From Verrucomicrobiota bacterium (lineage in GTDB: Bacteria; Verrucomicrobiota; Verrucomicrobiia; Palsa-1439): 35,522 bases of DNA. The translations under genes and the position numbers were made by a program. Shown here piece after piece: positions 24,372 to 32,112 of the stretch. The stretch lies in NCBI GenBank assembly GCA_016871575.1, contig VHCW01000048.1, forward strand, positions 1-35,522, given 5' to 3'. Numbering within the stretch: position 1 is the first letter of the stretch; each line of letters starts with the position of its first letter. Below the pieces are notes generated by a model, which ran no database searches, had not been told where the DNA came from, and was given only the letters and a program-made list of their open reading frames with translations.

Positions 24372-25208
24372 ATGTATCTCGGCGTCGAGATTGGCGGGAC
24401 GAAATTGCAGGCCGGCGTTTGCGACAGGCACGGCCGCGTCCGCCAAGTTGCCCGCGTCGCCGTCGAACGCGAACTTGGCCGTGACGGTATCTTGCGCCAG
24501 CTTGAGCGGCTCGTCGGGCAGCATCGCCGGGTGAACGCCATCGGAGTCGGTTTTGGAGGCCCGGTGGATGTGGAGCGGGGACGGGTGCTGAAATCGCACC
24601 ACGTGGCTGGTTGGTCCGGCTTCGAACTGCGACGATGGTGCGAGAAACGATTTGGCTTGCCTGTCGTTGTCGAGAACGACTCGAATTGCGCGACGCTGGC
24701 CGAGGCACGTGTTGGGGCGGGACGCGGGAAACGCGTCGTGTTGTACACCAACATCGGGACCGGCATCGGCGGCGGTTTGGCCGTGGACGGAGAACTCTAC
24801 ACCGGACGGTTCGGCGCCATGGAAATCGGCCATACCCGTTACTGCCAGCCATCGCGCCATGACACAACTTTGAAACGGTCGTTACAAAGTTGTGTAATGG
24901 GGGCGACGGTGGAATCATTGGCGTCGGGGCTGGCGATTGAGCGCGGCGTCAGCACCGTTGAGGAGGCAGCGCGCTGGTACGGCGCGGCAATTGCCAACGC
25001 GATCACGTTGCTCAATCCTGATGTCGTCGTGGTTGGCGGCGGCGTCTCGTTGGCCGGCGCGAAGTTCTGGCGGCCTTTGCGCGAAACGGTGCGGCGCCAA
25101 GTCTTTCCTCCCTTTCGCAACAACTTCAAGCTCGTGCCGGCGGCGCTGGGGGAAACGGTGGTCGTGGTGGGCGCCGCGTTGCTTGCGATGGAGCGACGTC
25201 GCCCGTAA
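24372..25208 (+). CDS. ROK-family sugar kinase with disrupted zinc motif
   Basis: 278 aa. ROK kinases phosphorylate glucose, fructose or amino sugars. The phosphate loop GVEIGGTKLQAGV (4-16), GVGFGGPVD (58-66), VENDSNCATLAEA with catalytic D103, and TNIGTGIGGGLAVDGELYTG are intact, as is E151-I-G-H154. The CxCGxxGCxE zinc motif that normally follows is not recognisable. In its place is a stretch at about 162-177 encoded by a 44-bp palindrome (24857-24900), after which ATVESLASG resumes the family pattern. The protein is shorter than the usual 290-320 aa. There is no helix-turn-helix, so it is an enzyme and not an NagC-type repressor. It starts directly after argH with no gap. Whether it is active without zinc is uncertain. 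Confidence 0.87.
   Translation: MYLGVEIGGTKLQAGVCDRHGRVRQVARVAVERELGRDGILRQLERLVGQHRRVNAIGVGFGGPVDVERGRVLKSHHVAGWSGFELRRWCEKRFGLPVVVENDSNCATLAEARVGAGRGKRVVLYTNIGTGIGGGLAVDGELYTGRFGAMEIGHTRYCQPSRHDTTLKRSLQSCVMGATVESLASGLAIERGVSTVEEAARWYGAAIANAITLLNPDVVVVGGGVSLAGAKFWRPLRETVRRQVFPPFRNNFKLVPAALGETVVVVGAALLAMERRRP
24857..24900. repeat. 44-bp imperfect palindrome inside the ROK gene
   Basis: Core arms ACACAACTTTG (24862-24872) and CAAAGTTGTGT (24885-24895) are perfect. Outward, CCAT pairs with ATGG after one mismatch; inward, AACG pairs with CGTT after one mismatch, leaving a GT loop. It is translated in frame as part of the kinase. Confidence 0.8.
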
Positions 25209-25261
25209 CACCAGACGGCCGGTTCGGCACCCAACTCCCAGACAACACGAGGAACTGCGCG

Positions 25262-26473
25262 CTATCGTTTTCGCGCGAGCACGCCGGCGCGCGTGCGCAG
25301 GCGCAGGGCGTTCAACCGGATAAACCCGGTTGCATCGGACTGGTTGTACGCGCCCTGATCGGCTTCCATCGTGGCGACATACGGGTTGTAGAGCGAGACG
25401 GGACTCTTTCGTCCTGCCGTGATGATGTTGCCCTTGTAGAGCTTCAAGCGCACGGTGCCGCTGACGTTCCGCTGGCTCTCGGTTACGAACGCCTGGAGCG
25501 CCTCGCGTTCGGGACTGAACCAGAACCCGTAATAAACCAGCTCGGCGTAGCGCGGAATCAATGAATCGCGCAGATGCATGACCTCCCGATCCATCGTCAA
25601 CGTCTCCATCTGCCGGTGCGCGAAATGCAGGATCGTGCCGCCGGGCGTTTCATAGACGCCGCGACTCTTCATTCCGACAAACCGGTTCTCAACAAGGTCA
25701 ACCCGTCCGACGCCGTGTTTGCCGCCGAGCTTGTTCAACGCCCGCATGACGCCGGCGGGACTGAGCCGTTTCCCGTTGACGGCGATGCAATTGCCCCGCT
25801 CGAAGTCGAGGACGACGTATTCGGGTTTGTCGGGCGCGTCTTCCGGCGAAACGCTGAGCTTGAAGATTTCCTTGGGCGGTTCGAGCCACGGGTCTTCGAG
25901 GATGCCGCTCTCGTAGGAGATGTGAAGAAGGTTCCGGTCCATCGAGTACGGTTTCTTGGCGGTGGCTTCCACGTTGATCCCTTTTTCCGCGCAATACGCA
26001 AGCATCTCGGCGCGTCCCTTGAATTGTTCTTGGTACTCCGTCAACCGCCACGGCGCGATGATCTTGAGGTTCGGCGCGAGCGCCGCGTAGGTCAACTCGA
26101 ACCGGCATTGATCGTTGCCTTTGCCCGTCGCGCCGTGGGCGACGGTATCGGCTTTCTCTTTGCGGGCGATGTCCACGTGCGCCTTCGCGATGAGCGGGCG
26201 CGCGATGCTGGTGCCGAGATAATACTGGTTCTCGTAAATCGCCCCGGCCTGGATCATCGGAAAAATGAAATCGCGGGCGAACTCCTCAACCAGATCGAGC
26301 GCATAGAATTTGCTCGCGCCGGTTGCCTTGGCCTTCTTATCGAGGCCGCGCAACTCCTCTTCCTGGCCGATGTCGGCGCAGTACGCAATGATGTCGCATT
26401 GGTATGTTTCCTTCAACCAATGCAGGATGACCGAAGTGTCCAATCCGCCGGAATAAGCAACGACAATTTTCAT
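25262..26473 (-). CDS. argG: argininosuccinate synthase
   Basis: 403 aa. Joins citrulline and aspartate with ATP in arginine synthesis. The ATP pyrophosphatase loop is YSGGLDTS (7-14). [30 protein letters not shown] and [19 protein letters not shown] are family signatures, and length is normal. The ATG at 26473 is chosen because the family starts with [10 protein letters not shown]; the upstream extension would add 17 unrelated residues. It is convergent with the ROK gene across 53 nt with no strong hairpin. The likely promoter is 26484-26512, very close to the ATG, with no ribosome site. Confidence 0.96.
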   Translation of the reverse strand: MKIVVAYSGGLDTSVILHWLKETYQCDIIAYCADIGQEEELRGLDKKAKATGASKFYALDLVEEFARDFIFPMIQAGAIYENQYYLGTSIARPLIAKAHVDIARKEKADTVAHGATGKGNDQCRFELTYAALAPNLKIIAPWRLTEYQEQFKGRAEMLAYCAEKGINVEATAKKPYSMDRNLLHISYESGILEDPWLEPPKEIFKLSVSPEDAPDKPEYVVLDFERGNCIAVNGKRLSPAGVMRALNKLGGKHGVGRVDLVENRFVGMKSRGVYETPGGTILHFAHRQMETLTMDREVMHLRDSLIPRYAELVYYGFWFSPEREALQAFVTESQRNVSGTVRLKLYKGNIITAGRKSPVSLYNPYVATMEADQGAYNQSDATGFIRLNALRLRTRAGVLARKR

Positions 26474-26483
26474 AGTGGCGGGA

Positions 26484-26512
26484 GTTGTACACGAAAAGTC
26501 CTGTGGCCGCAA
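26484..26512 (-). promoter_or_regulatory. candidate promoter of argG
   Basis: On the minus strand TTGCGG (26512-26507), a 17-nt spacer and TACAAC (26489-26484), 10 nt before the ATG at 26473. Confidence 0.35.
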
Positions 26513-26580
26513 CCATCTGTTCATCGCAAGCTTCTGTCAGGGCGCAGTGTGGGCGAGACTTTTGATCCCTGCTTTGTTCC

Positions 26581-26681
26581 GGTGGCGCAAGCGTCTCTGC
26601 TTGCGCAGCCGAAGGCTTCTGCTTTTCCAAAAGCAACATTGCCTTGCGGCTGTTGGCACAAGCAGAGACGCTTGTGCCACG
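26581..26681. repeat. pair of inverted hairpin repeats with compensating changes
   Basis: Copy 1 contains GCGCAAGC-GTCTCT-GCTTGCGC (within 26585-26606). Copy 2, in the opposite orientation, contains GGCACAAGC-AGAGAC-GCTTGTGCC (within 26655-26678). The copies differ at one position in each arm, and both changes keep the stem paired. Between them lies a further perfect palindrome, GCTTTT-CC-AAAAGC (26621-26634). Confidence 0.8.
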
Positions 26682-26768
26682 CAAAACTTGATATGTGCCC
26701 TTTTTTCTGACAACACGGCGCAATGGATAAGGCGGAAGAAGAAACCATTCGCTGCGGACAGGCTGTAG

Positions 26769-26854
26769 CGGCGCTTCCTTCGACAGACTCAGGACAGCGT
26801 CTGTGAAGCGCCGTGTCGCGTAGGGAGACCAATCTGCGCTTCGCAGAAGCGCAG
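26769..26854. repeat. two further hairpins in the same intergenic region
   Basis: CGGCGCTTC (26769-26777) pairs with GAAGCGCCG (26805-26813) around a 27-nt loop that includes CTTCGACAGACTCAGGACAG, a phrase resembling a widely dispersed bacterial palindrome. CTGCGCTTC (26834-26842) pairs with GAAGCGCAG (26846-26854) around GCA. Confidence 0.7.
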
Positions 26855-27063
26855 CTACAACCTCGAATTTCTGTCAGTATTCGTTGGTATCTCGCTGCTC
26901 TCTCGCTGCTCTCCGCGCTTGACAACGTCGTCGGACTTCATAGTCTGTTGTCCGCTAAGCGTAATAGCAATATAAGGATGCTAAGCGGAATGCGACCCTA
27001 TTACAATAGGTGGAATGCAGTAAAGTAACTGTTCGGGCACAAAACGGAAGGAGAAAGAGCGAA
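26855..27063 (+). promoter_or_regulatory. leader region of the orphan secreted gene
   Basis: No gene is seen. It holds a possible -35 TTGACA (26919-26924) with a weak TAGTCT 16 nt later. The octamer GCTAAGCG occurs twice (26954-26961 and 26980-26987), and there is a 14-bp palindrome CCTATT-AC-AATAGG (26997-27010). AAGGAG precedes the ATG at 27064. The repeats could be operator sites, but this is only a guess. Confidence 0.3.
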
Positions 27064-27600
27064 ATGAGAACGCAAATGATCCTGATTGCCGCACTTGCCA
27101 TGCTCGCTACTGACGACGCATTGGCTCAACGCAAAATTGTGAACGACTCCGGCAAACCAAGAGCCATCCAGAACTTAGTGGACTCAAGCGGGCAGCCATT
27201 CGCCAGACTGTTCATGTCAGGGAAAGAAATGGTTCTCGATGCAAACGGGGAACCCACGTCGGGTGCTGGATACTATGAGGCAGCGGCCAGCAATTACTAC
27301 TACCTTGCAACGACTATGACATGCACGGGGGGCTTTGGGGGCTTGCATGTCGGCAAGGTCGAATGGGACGACACCGGAAAGACGACAAGCATCAGTGGAT
27401 TGGAACCCTTGTTCGAGGCTGAGAAGTCACTCAAAATAGTTTCCGATGTGAAGAATCCGAAACTTGTGGATGGGATTCTCTCCCTCAAGTTTGAAGGAAA
27501 AGGCGACGTGGAGTACAAGTTCAAGATCGTATTCGGAAAGATCATCTCGATTGAGCCATCCTTGAGGGAGAAAAAGACCGGAGAATCGAAAACCAAGTAG
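27064..27600 (+). CDS. secreted hypothetical protein
   Basis: 178 aa, family not recognised. A clear signal peptide covers residues 1-22 (MRTQMILIAALAMLATDDAL, then AQ). The mature part is polar and probably beta-rich, with GQPFARLFMSGKEMVLDANG, a Ser/Tyr-rich stretch SNYYYLATTMTC and a Lys-rich C-terminus (EKKTGESKTK). The ATG at 27064 has AAGGAG upstream. The composition is visibly less GC-rich than its neighbours, and it stands alone behind a repeat-rich region, so it may have been acquired. No function can be offered. Confidence 0.7.
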   Translation: MRTQMILIAALAMLATDDALAQRKIVNDSGKPRAIQNLVDSSGQPFARLFMSGKEMVLDANGEPTSGAGYYEAAASNYYYLATTMTCTGGFGGLHVGKVEWDDTGKTTSISGLEPLFEAEKSLKIVSDVKNPKLVDGILSLKFEGKGDVEYKFKIVFGKIISIEPSLREKKTGESKTK

Positions 27601-27627
27601 GCCCGAACAACGGCGTGGTGCCTACTC

Positions 27628-27646
27628 GCCACCCGCAGCGGGTGGC
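27628..27646. terminator. bidirectional hairpin between convergent genes
   Basis: GCCACCCGC (27628-27636) and GCGGGTGGC (27638-27646) are perfect arms around one A. GTGCC and GGCAC further out can extend the stem across an internal loop. It lies between two converging genes but lacks a T run, so it may instead be a dispersed palindrome. Confidence 0.45.
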
Positions 27647-27709
27647 TCGCGGCACACGCCGAACGTTCGCCCTCAGCCTGAGCAGCCCGCCGACGCAAAG
27701 CCAGATGCC

Positions 27710-28819
27710 TTACTTCCGGGTATCCAGCCGCCACTTGAGCCATGCATAGATGGTATCGCCGATTTGGTTGTAACCGGTGGTGTTGGGATGCACGCCGTTG
27801 TTGACGGGATAGCCGTCAACGGGATCGAGATTGAGTTGGGTTGGGATGAGGAAGATTCGTTCTTTTTCGCGGTTGCCCAAGTGTTCGAGTTGGCGTTCTA
27901 CAAGCCGGTGTTGAATGCGTTTCCAGCCCCATCGGTGGTATTTGCCTTTGTAGTTGGCCTCAAAACCGGATTCGCGGGCATTGGGCGGCGTGGTGACGCA
28001 GATGCCAATGTCAGCTTTGGGTGCGGCGGCGCGTAGCGCGGCGAGAAGCGTTTCGGCCTCTTTGAACATCTTGTCAATGACATCATCGGTTCCCTTCGGA
28101 TCGTCGGGCGGGGCGCGGAAGCAGTCGTTGATGCCGAGCATGATGGTGATGAAGTGTGGCAACTCGCCGGCGCATGTCTGTTTGAAATAGCGAGGCATGT
28201 CGAGCGACGGTTTGCCGTCAGCGCCGAGGAAGACGAACGGGCTGCTGAACTTTCGCTTGGTTTTGTCGGGTTTCGGTTCGTAGTGGTTGACGAATCGCGC
28301 CCACGTCCAGCCGCCGTAGCCTTCGTGCGCCACGCCCTTGATGGCGGCAGTTGGCCGGGGTGCGCCGAGCATCTTCCACGCAGGATTGCCGGGCAGGGAA
28401 AGGAGACGTGCGATCTCGGTGGGGTAGGCGGTTGCGGCCGTGAGGCTGTCGCCAATGATGAGGAGTCGGATGGTCTTGCCCGCACCGGCATCGGCGGGAA
28501 CGATTCGAAGCATTGTGCTTTTCTGGGCGATTGTTTTGCCGGTGGCGTCGGCGACGCTGACAGTTAGCGGGTGAGCGCCAACATCCTTGTCGGTTGGTGT
28601 GAGTGTCCAGCGCCGCGCTTCGCTTTTGCCAACGCTGCAATTGACAGTGAACCGGTAATTCTCCGGCGTTTGGGTAAGGACGATGTTGTCGTAGTAGCTG
28701 CTCATTGGGACGCCGGGGACGGCGTAGCAAACGGTTGGCAAGGTCAATCGGAGCGCGTCGTCAGCGCCGAAGACTTGAAGCGCCAGGAACGGGAGGGCGA
28801 GAAGAAGGAAGCGTTTCAT
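27710..28819 (-). CDS. exported SGNH/GDSL hydrolase with N-terminal Ig-like domain
   Basis: 369 aa with a signal peptide at 1-18. Residues 20-110 are a beta-sandwich-like domain (TLTPTDKDVGAHPLTVSVAD). The SGNH domain starts at about 117 with IRLLIIGDSLTAAT (S125). HEGYGGWTW supplies the block-II glycine, TIMLGINDCF the block-III asparagine, and GYPVNNGVHPNTTGY near the end the catalytic Asp/His (H344). All catalytic blocks are present, so it is probably an active carbohydrate esterase. The ATG at 28819 is chosen for the signal peptide; TATGCT lies 7 nt before it. It is divergent from the Gfo/Idh/MocA operon. Confidence 0.9.
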   Translation of the reverse strand: MKRFLLLALPFLALQVFGADDALRLTLPTVCYAVPGVPMSSYYDNIVLTQTPENYRFTVNCSVGKSEARRWTLTPTDKDVGAHPLTVSVADATGKTIAQKSTMLRIVPADAGAGKTIRLLIIGDSLTAATAYPTEIARLLSLPGNPAWKMLGAPRPTAAIKGVAHEGYGGWTWARFVNHYEPKPDKTKRKFSSPFVFLGADGKPSLDMPRYFKQTCAGELPHFITIMLGINDCFRAPPDDPKGTDDVIDKMFKEAETLLAALRAAAPKADIGICVTTPPNARESGFEANYKGKYHRWGWKRIQHRLVERQLEHLGNREKERIFLIPTQLNLDPVDGYPVNNGVHPNTTGYNQIGDTIYAWLKWRLDTRK

Positions 28820-28871
28820 GGCGGTGAGCATACAGCAGTGGGTGCGGTAGGCGGAAGCGGTTTTTGGCGGC

Positions 28872-28900
28872 TTGACGCTCCGTGTGTCGCAAGCTAGAAG
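28872..28900 (+). promoter_or_regulatory. candidate promoter of the Gfo/HEAT/Gfo/SGNH operon
   Basis: TTGACG (28872-28877), exactly 17 nt, then TAGAAG (28895-28900), 6 nt before the ATG at 28907. The predicted transcript would begin at or next to the start codon; AGAAG could alternatively serve as a weak ribosome site. Confidence 0.42.
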
Positions 28901-28906
28901 AAGCGT

Positions 28907-30202
28907 ATGAGACCAGTTACGCGCCGTGATTTTCTGAAACATGCCGCAGCCCTCGGTGGGGTGGCGATTGCGTTTCCGACGATTGTGCCGTCGTCGGTGT
29001 TCGGCCAGAACGCGCCGAGCAACCGGATCGGCGTCGGGTTTGTTGGGATGGGGTTGATTGTGGGAGGACATTTCGGGCACGTGTTGGGACGCGATGATTG
29101 TCATGTGATGGCGATTTGCGACGTCGTGCGCGAGAAACGGGAAAGCTCAAAGGCGCGCGCCGAGGAATCGTATGCGAAGAAATCCGGGGCCGGTTCTTAC
29201 AAGGGGTGCGATGCGTATGTCGAGTTCGAGCAGTTGGTGACGCGCAAGGACATTGACGCGGTGTTCGTGACGGCGCCGGATCATTGGCACGCGCCGATTT
29301 CCAACATGGCGATGCGTCACGGCAAGGATGTGTATTGCCAGAAACCGATGACGCTCACCGTCCGCGAAGGACGGATCATGAGTGACGTGGCGCGGCAATA
29401 CGGCGCTGTCTTCCAGGTTGGCTCGCAGCAGCGCAGCGAGCGGGCGTTTCGCAAGGCGTGCGAGATCGTCCGCAACGGCTGGATCGGCAAGGTTCACACG
29501 GTCAACACGAGCCTCGGCGAGTTCCCGCCGCCGCAGTCGTTGCCGGAGCAGCCGATTCCCGAAGGGTTCGATTATGACCGTTGGCTCGGCCCGACGCCGT
29601 GGTATCCGTACAACGAGGCGCGCGTGAAGGGAAACTACGGCGGCGGCTGGCGTTGTTTCTGGGACTACGGCTCGCGCAAGAACGGCGACTGGGGCGCGCA
29701 TCATTTCGACATCATCCAGTGGGCGCTTGGCATGGACCAGAGTGGCCCGGTTCAATTCATCCCGAAAGGTTACGAAGGCAACGAGTGGCAGACCCACATC
29801 TACGCCAGCGGCACGAAAGTCCACCGCGTTGACAAGGTCAAGAACGGCCAGATGATCCAGTTCATCGGCGACAAGGGCGAGGTGCTTGTCAGTCGTGGGG
29901 ATCGCCTCGAAACCACCCCGGTCGAGTTGAAAGACCGCCCGCTCAGCGCGGGCGACACGAAGCTTTATACCGTCACGCGCGGCCACGAGGACAACTGGAT
30001 CGAGTGCATCAAGACCCGCAAGCCGACGATCTGTACCGCGGAGATTGGACACCGCACCGCGACTATTTGCCATCTCAGCGGCATTGCCGAGCGGCTTGGG
30101 CGCCCACTGAAATGGGACCCGGTGAAGGAAGAGATCCTTGGCGACGCCGAAGCCTCTCGCTGGTTGGATCGTCCGCGACGGACGCCCTACACCTACATTT
30201 AA
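28907..30202 (+). CDS. Tat-exported Gfo/Idh/MocA family oxidoreductase
   Basis: 431 aa. Tat signal with RRDFLK at 6-11, cleaved near residue 34 (VFGQNAP). The Rossmann fold starts with IGVGFVGMGLIVGG (about 40-53). DAVFVTAPDHWHAPISNMAM and DVYCQKPMTLTVREG hold the catalytic-lysine segment; it reads QKP and not EKP, but the lysine is kept. The C-terminal domain has NGDWGAHHFDIIQWALGMD. This is the exported subgroup abundant in PVC bacteria, for which sugar substrates are presumed. It is the first gene of a four-gene operon; the HEAT gene starts 3 nt after its stop. Confidence 0.92.
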   Translation: MRPVTRRDFLKHAAALGGVAIAFPTIVPSSVFGQNAPSNRIGVGFVGMGLIVGGHFGHVLGRDDCHVMAICDVVREKRESSKARAEESYAKKSGAGSYKGCDAYVEFEQLVTRKDIDAVFVTAPDHWHAPISNMAMRHGKDVYCQKPMTLTVREGRIMSDVARQYGAVFQVGSQQRSERAFRKACEIVRNGWIGKVHTVNTSLGEFPPPQSLPEQPIPEGFDYDRWLGPTPWYPYNEARVKGNYGGGWRCFWDYGSRKNGDWGAHHFDIIQWALGMDQSGPVQFIPKGYEGNEWQTHIYASGTKVHRVDKVKNGQMIQFIGDKGEVLVSRGDRLETTPVELKDRPLSAGDTKLYTVTRGHEDNWIECIKTRKPTICTAEIGHRTATICHLSGIAERLGRPLKWDPVKEEILGDAEASRWLDRPRRTPYTYI

Positions 30203-30205
30203 GCC

Positions 30206-32110
30206 ATGAAATCCATCCTCATCGCATTCACACTCGCCGTCGCCGCATCTGCTGCGCAACTTGACGAACTGATTCCGAAACTGGCCGACGAAGTTGTCAC
30301 GAATCGTTACGCAGCGCAGATGGAGTTGCAGGCCATCGCGTCCAACGCCTCGAAGCCTGGCAACGAACGCGCCGGCGCTGCGCTCGGCTCGGCGCTGGCC
30401 GCCAAAGCCGCCGATGCCAGCGTGCCGCAACCAGCGCGCGTCTGGATCATTCGCCAGCTTGAATACATGGGGCGGGGCGAAGCTGTGCCGGCGTTGACCA
30501 TATTGCTGAATGGCACGGATGCCGAACTGCGCGAGTGCGCCCGTCGCGCGTTGGAGAAGAATCCGGACCCGAAAGCCGTTGAGCCGTTGCGTGCCGCGCT
30601 CCAGAAAGGCGGCGACATCAATTGGAAGATTGGCTTGGCGCATTCGCTCGGCGAAAAGCGCGACGCCAAATCCGTCGTGCTGATTGCGCCGCTGCTCACC
30701 GACCCCAAGGCCGGCAGTGCCGCGGCCAAGGCGCTCGGCGCAATCGCGTCGCGCGAGGCCGTGGCGGCGTTGTGGAACGTGTTCGGCAGGCTCGATGCGG
30801 CAAATGAAGCGCTGGTTTGTGCCGGCAACCGCGATGCGTCGCAAGCGGCGGCCATCGGGAAGCGGCTTTATGCCGAGTGTCCGCTGTCGCCGGTGCGCGC
30901 GGCGGCGTTGACCTTGGTCGCCAAGAGTGAACCCAAGCTGGTTGAAGACGCGCTTGTTGGCCACGATGTTCGCCTTCAGAAAACTGCTGTGGATCTGTTG
31001 TCGCCGGCGAAGCTGGCGGCCATGCTGCCGAAACTGCCGGACACGGCGAAAGTGTTCGCGCTCCGCGTGATTGACTCTGAGAAGACTGTGCTTGATTGCA
31101 CGACGGAGAAGGGCGAGGCGATTCGGGTTGCGGCGCTGGAACGGCTCTCGGACATCGGCGGCGCGGCCAGTGTGCCGGCGTTGATTAACGCTGCCGCGAA
31201 CGGCTCGGAGTTGGAGAAAGTTGCGGCCGTGGCTTCGCTCAGTCGCGTGAATGGAGATGGGGCAGGACAGGCAATTGTGAGGCAAGCGGGGCAGGGGAGC
31301 ACAGCGACGCGTGTTGTCGCCATCACCGCGCTCGCGGCGCGCGTTGAGAAGGCGGCGTTGTCGTCGTTGCTCGCTTATGCAGGTGAGGCTGACGCTGAGG
31401 TCAGCAAAGCGGCGCTCGCGTCCATCGGCAAGATTGGTGGCGATGAGTCGCTCGATGGTTTGGTGAAGCTGGTTCTCGCCAACAAGCCGGGCGCGAAGGA
31501 CGCGTTGCAAGCGGTTGCGGGCCGCAGCGCGAACAAGTCGGTTGTCGGGCGGAAACTTGCCGCGCAGGCGCAGTCCGCTGGTGTCCTTGAGGTGATGTCG
31601 TTGGTCGGCGGCGCGGATGCGCTTGCCGCCGTCGTGAAACTGGCCACCGCAGGCAACGACGACGCGATCCGCGCGCTGTGTCAGTGGCGTGAGTTTGCCG
31701 CGGTCAAGCCGTTGCTCGACGTGGCCGCAGCGCCCGGCGTGAAACAGGTTCACCACGTCCTCGCCATCCAAGCGGTGTGCCGGTTGGTGAAGGCCGGTGA
31801 GAACGAGCCGGCGCAAGCCCGCGTGGATGCCGCGCTGGCGGCATTGCAGGCAGCGGGACGGGAACAGGAGAAGAAGCAGGTCATGTCGGCGCTCGCTTCC
31901 GTCAAGGATCGCAAGGCGGCGGACTCGATCATCAAGCTGTTGACGGACGCGTCGGTGAGGACCGACGCGGCACACGCGGCGTTGTCGCTTGCGGACGGCT
32001 TGCGCAAGCAAGACCGTGGTTCGGCAAAGAAACTCGCCGAAGCGGTCAAGAAGGCGAATATTTCGTCGGACTTGAATAAAAAGGCCGAGCAATCGTTGAA
32101 AAAGAAGTAG
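30206..32110 (+). CDS. exported HEAT-repeat protein
   Basis: 634 aa with a signal peptide at 1-17. Almost the whole mature protein consists of alpha-helical HEAT/PBS-lyase-type repeats of about 30 residues (GRGEAVPALTILLNGTDAEL, DPKAVEPLRAALQKG and many others). The sequence is very rich in Ala, Val, Leu and Lys. There is no catalytic or heme motif, unlike many PVC HEAT proteins fused to cytochrome c. A scaffold role for the two flanking Tat oxidoreductases is plausible. Spacing is 3 nt to the gene before and 2 nt to the gene after. Confidence 0.88.
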   Translation: MKSILIAFTLAVAASAAQLDELIPKLADEVVTNRYAAQMELQAIASNASKPGNERAGAALGSALAAKAADASVPQPARVWIIRQLEYMGRGEAVPALTILLNGTDAELRECARRALEKNPDPKAVEPLRAALQKGGDINWKIGLAHSLGEKRDAKSVVLIAPLLTDPKAGSAAAKALGAIASREAVAALWNVFGRLDAANEALVCAGNRDASQAAAIGKRLYAECPLSPVRAAALTLVAKSEPKLVEDALVGHDVRLQKTAVDLLSPAKLAAMLPKLPDTAKVFALRVIDSEKTVLDCTTEKGEAIRVAALERLSDIGGAASVPALINAAANGSELEKVAAVASLSRVNGDGAGQAIVRQAGQGSTATRVVAITALAARVEKAALSSLLAYAGEADAEVSKAALASIGKIGGDESLDGLVKLVLANKPGAKDALQAVAGRSANKSVVGRKLAAQAQSAGVLEVMSLVGGADALAAVVKLATAGNDDAIRALCQWREFAAVKPLLDVAAAPGVKQVHHVLAIQAVCRLVKAGENEPAQARVDAALAALQAAGREQEKKQVMSALASVKDRKAADSIIKLLTDASVRTDAAHAALSLADGLRKQDRGSAKKLAEAVKKANISSDLNKKAEQSLKKK

Positions 32111-32112
32111 CC

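Noticed and set aside
24372-25208. ROK gene as a NagC/XylR-type transcriptional repressor
   Set aside because: There is no N-terminal helix-turn-helix; the protein begins at the phosphate-binding loop.
25209-25261. Bidirectional terminator between the ROK gene and argG
   Set aside because: No stem of useful length was found in the 53 nt.
26581-26854. CRISPR array
   Set aside because: The repeats are inverted palindromes with irregular spacing and no set of equal-length unique spacers.
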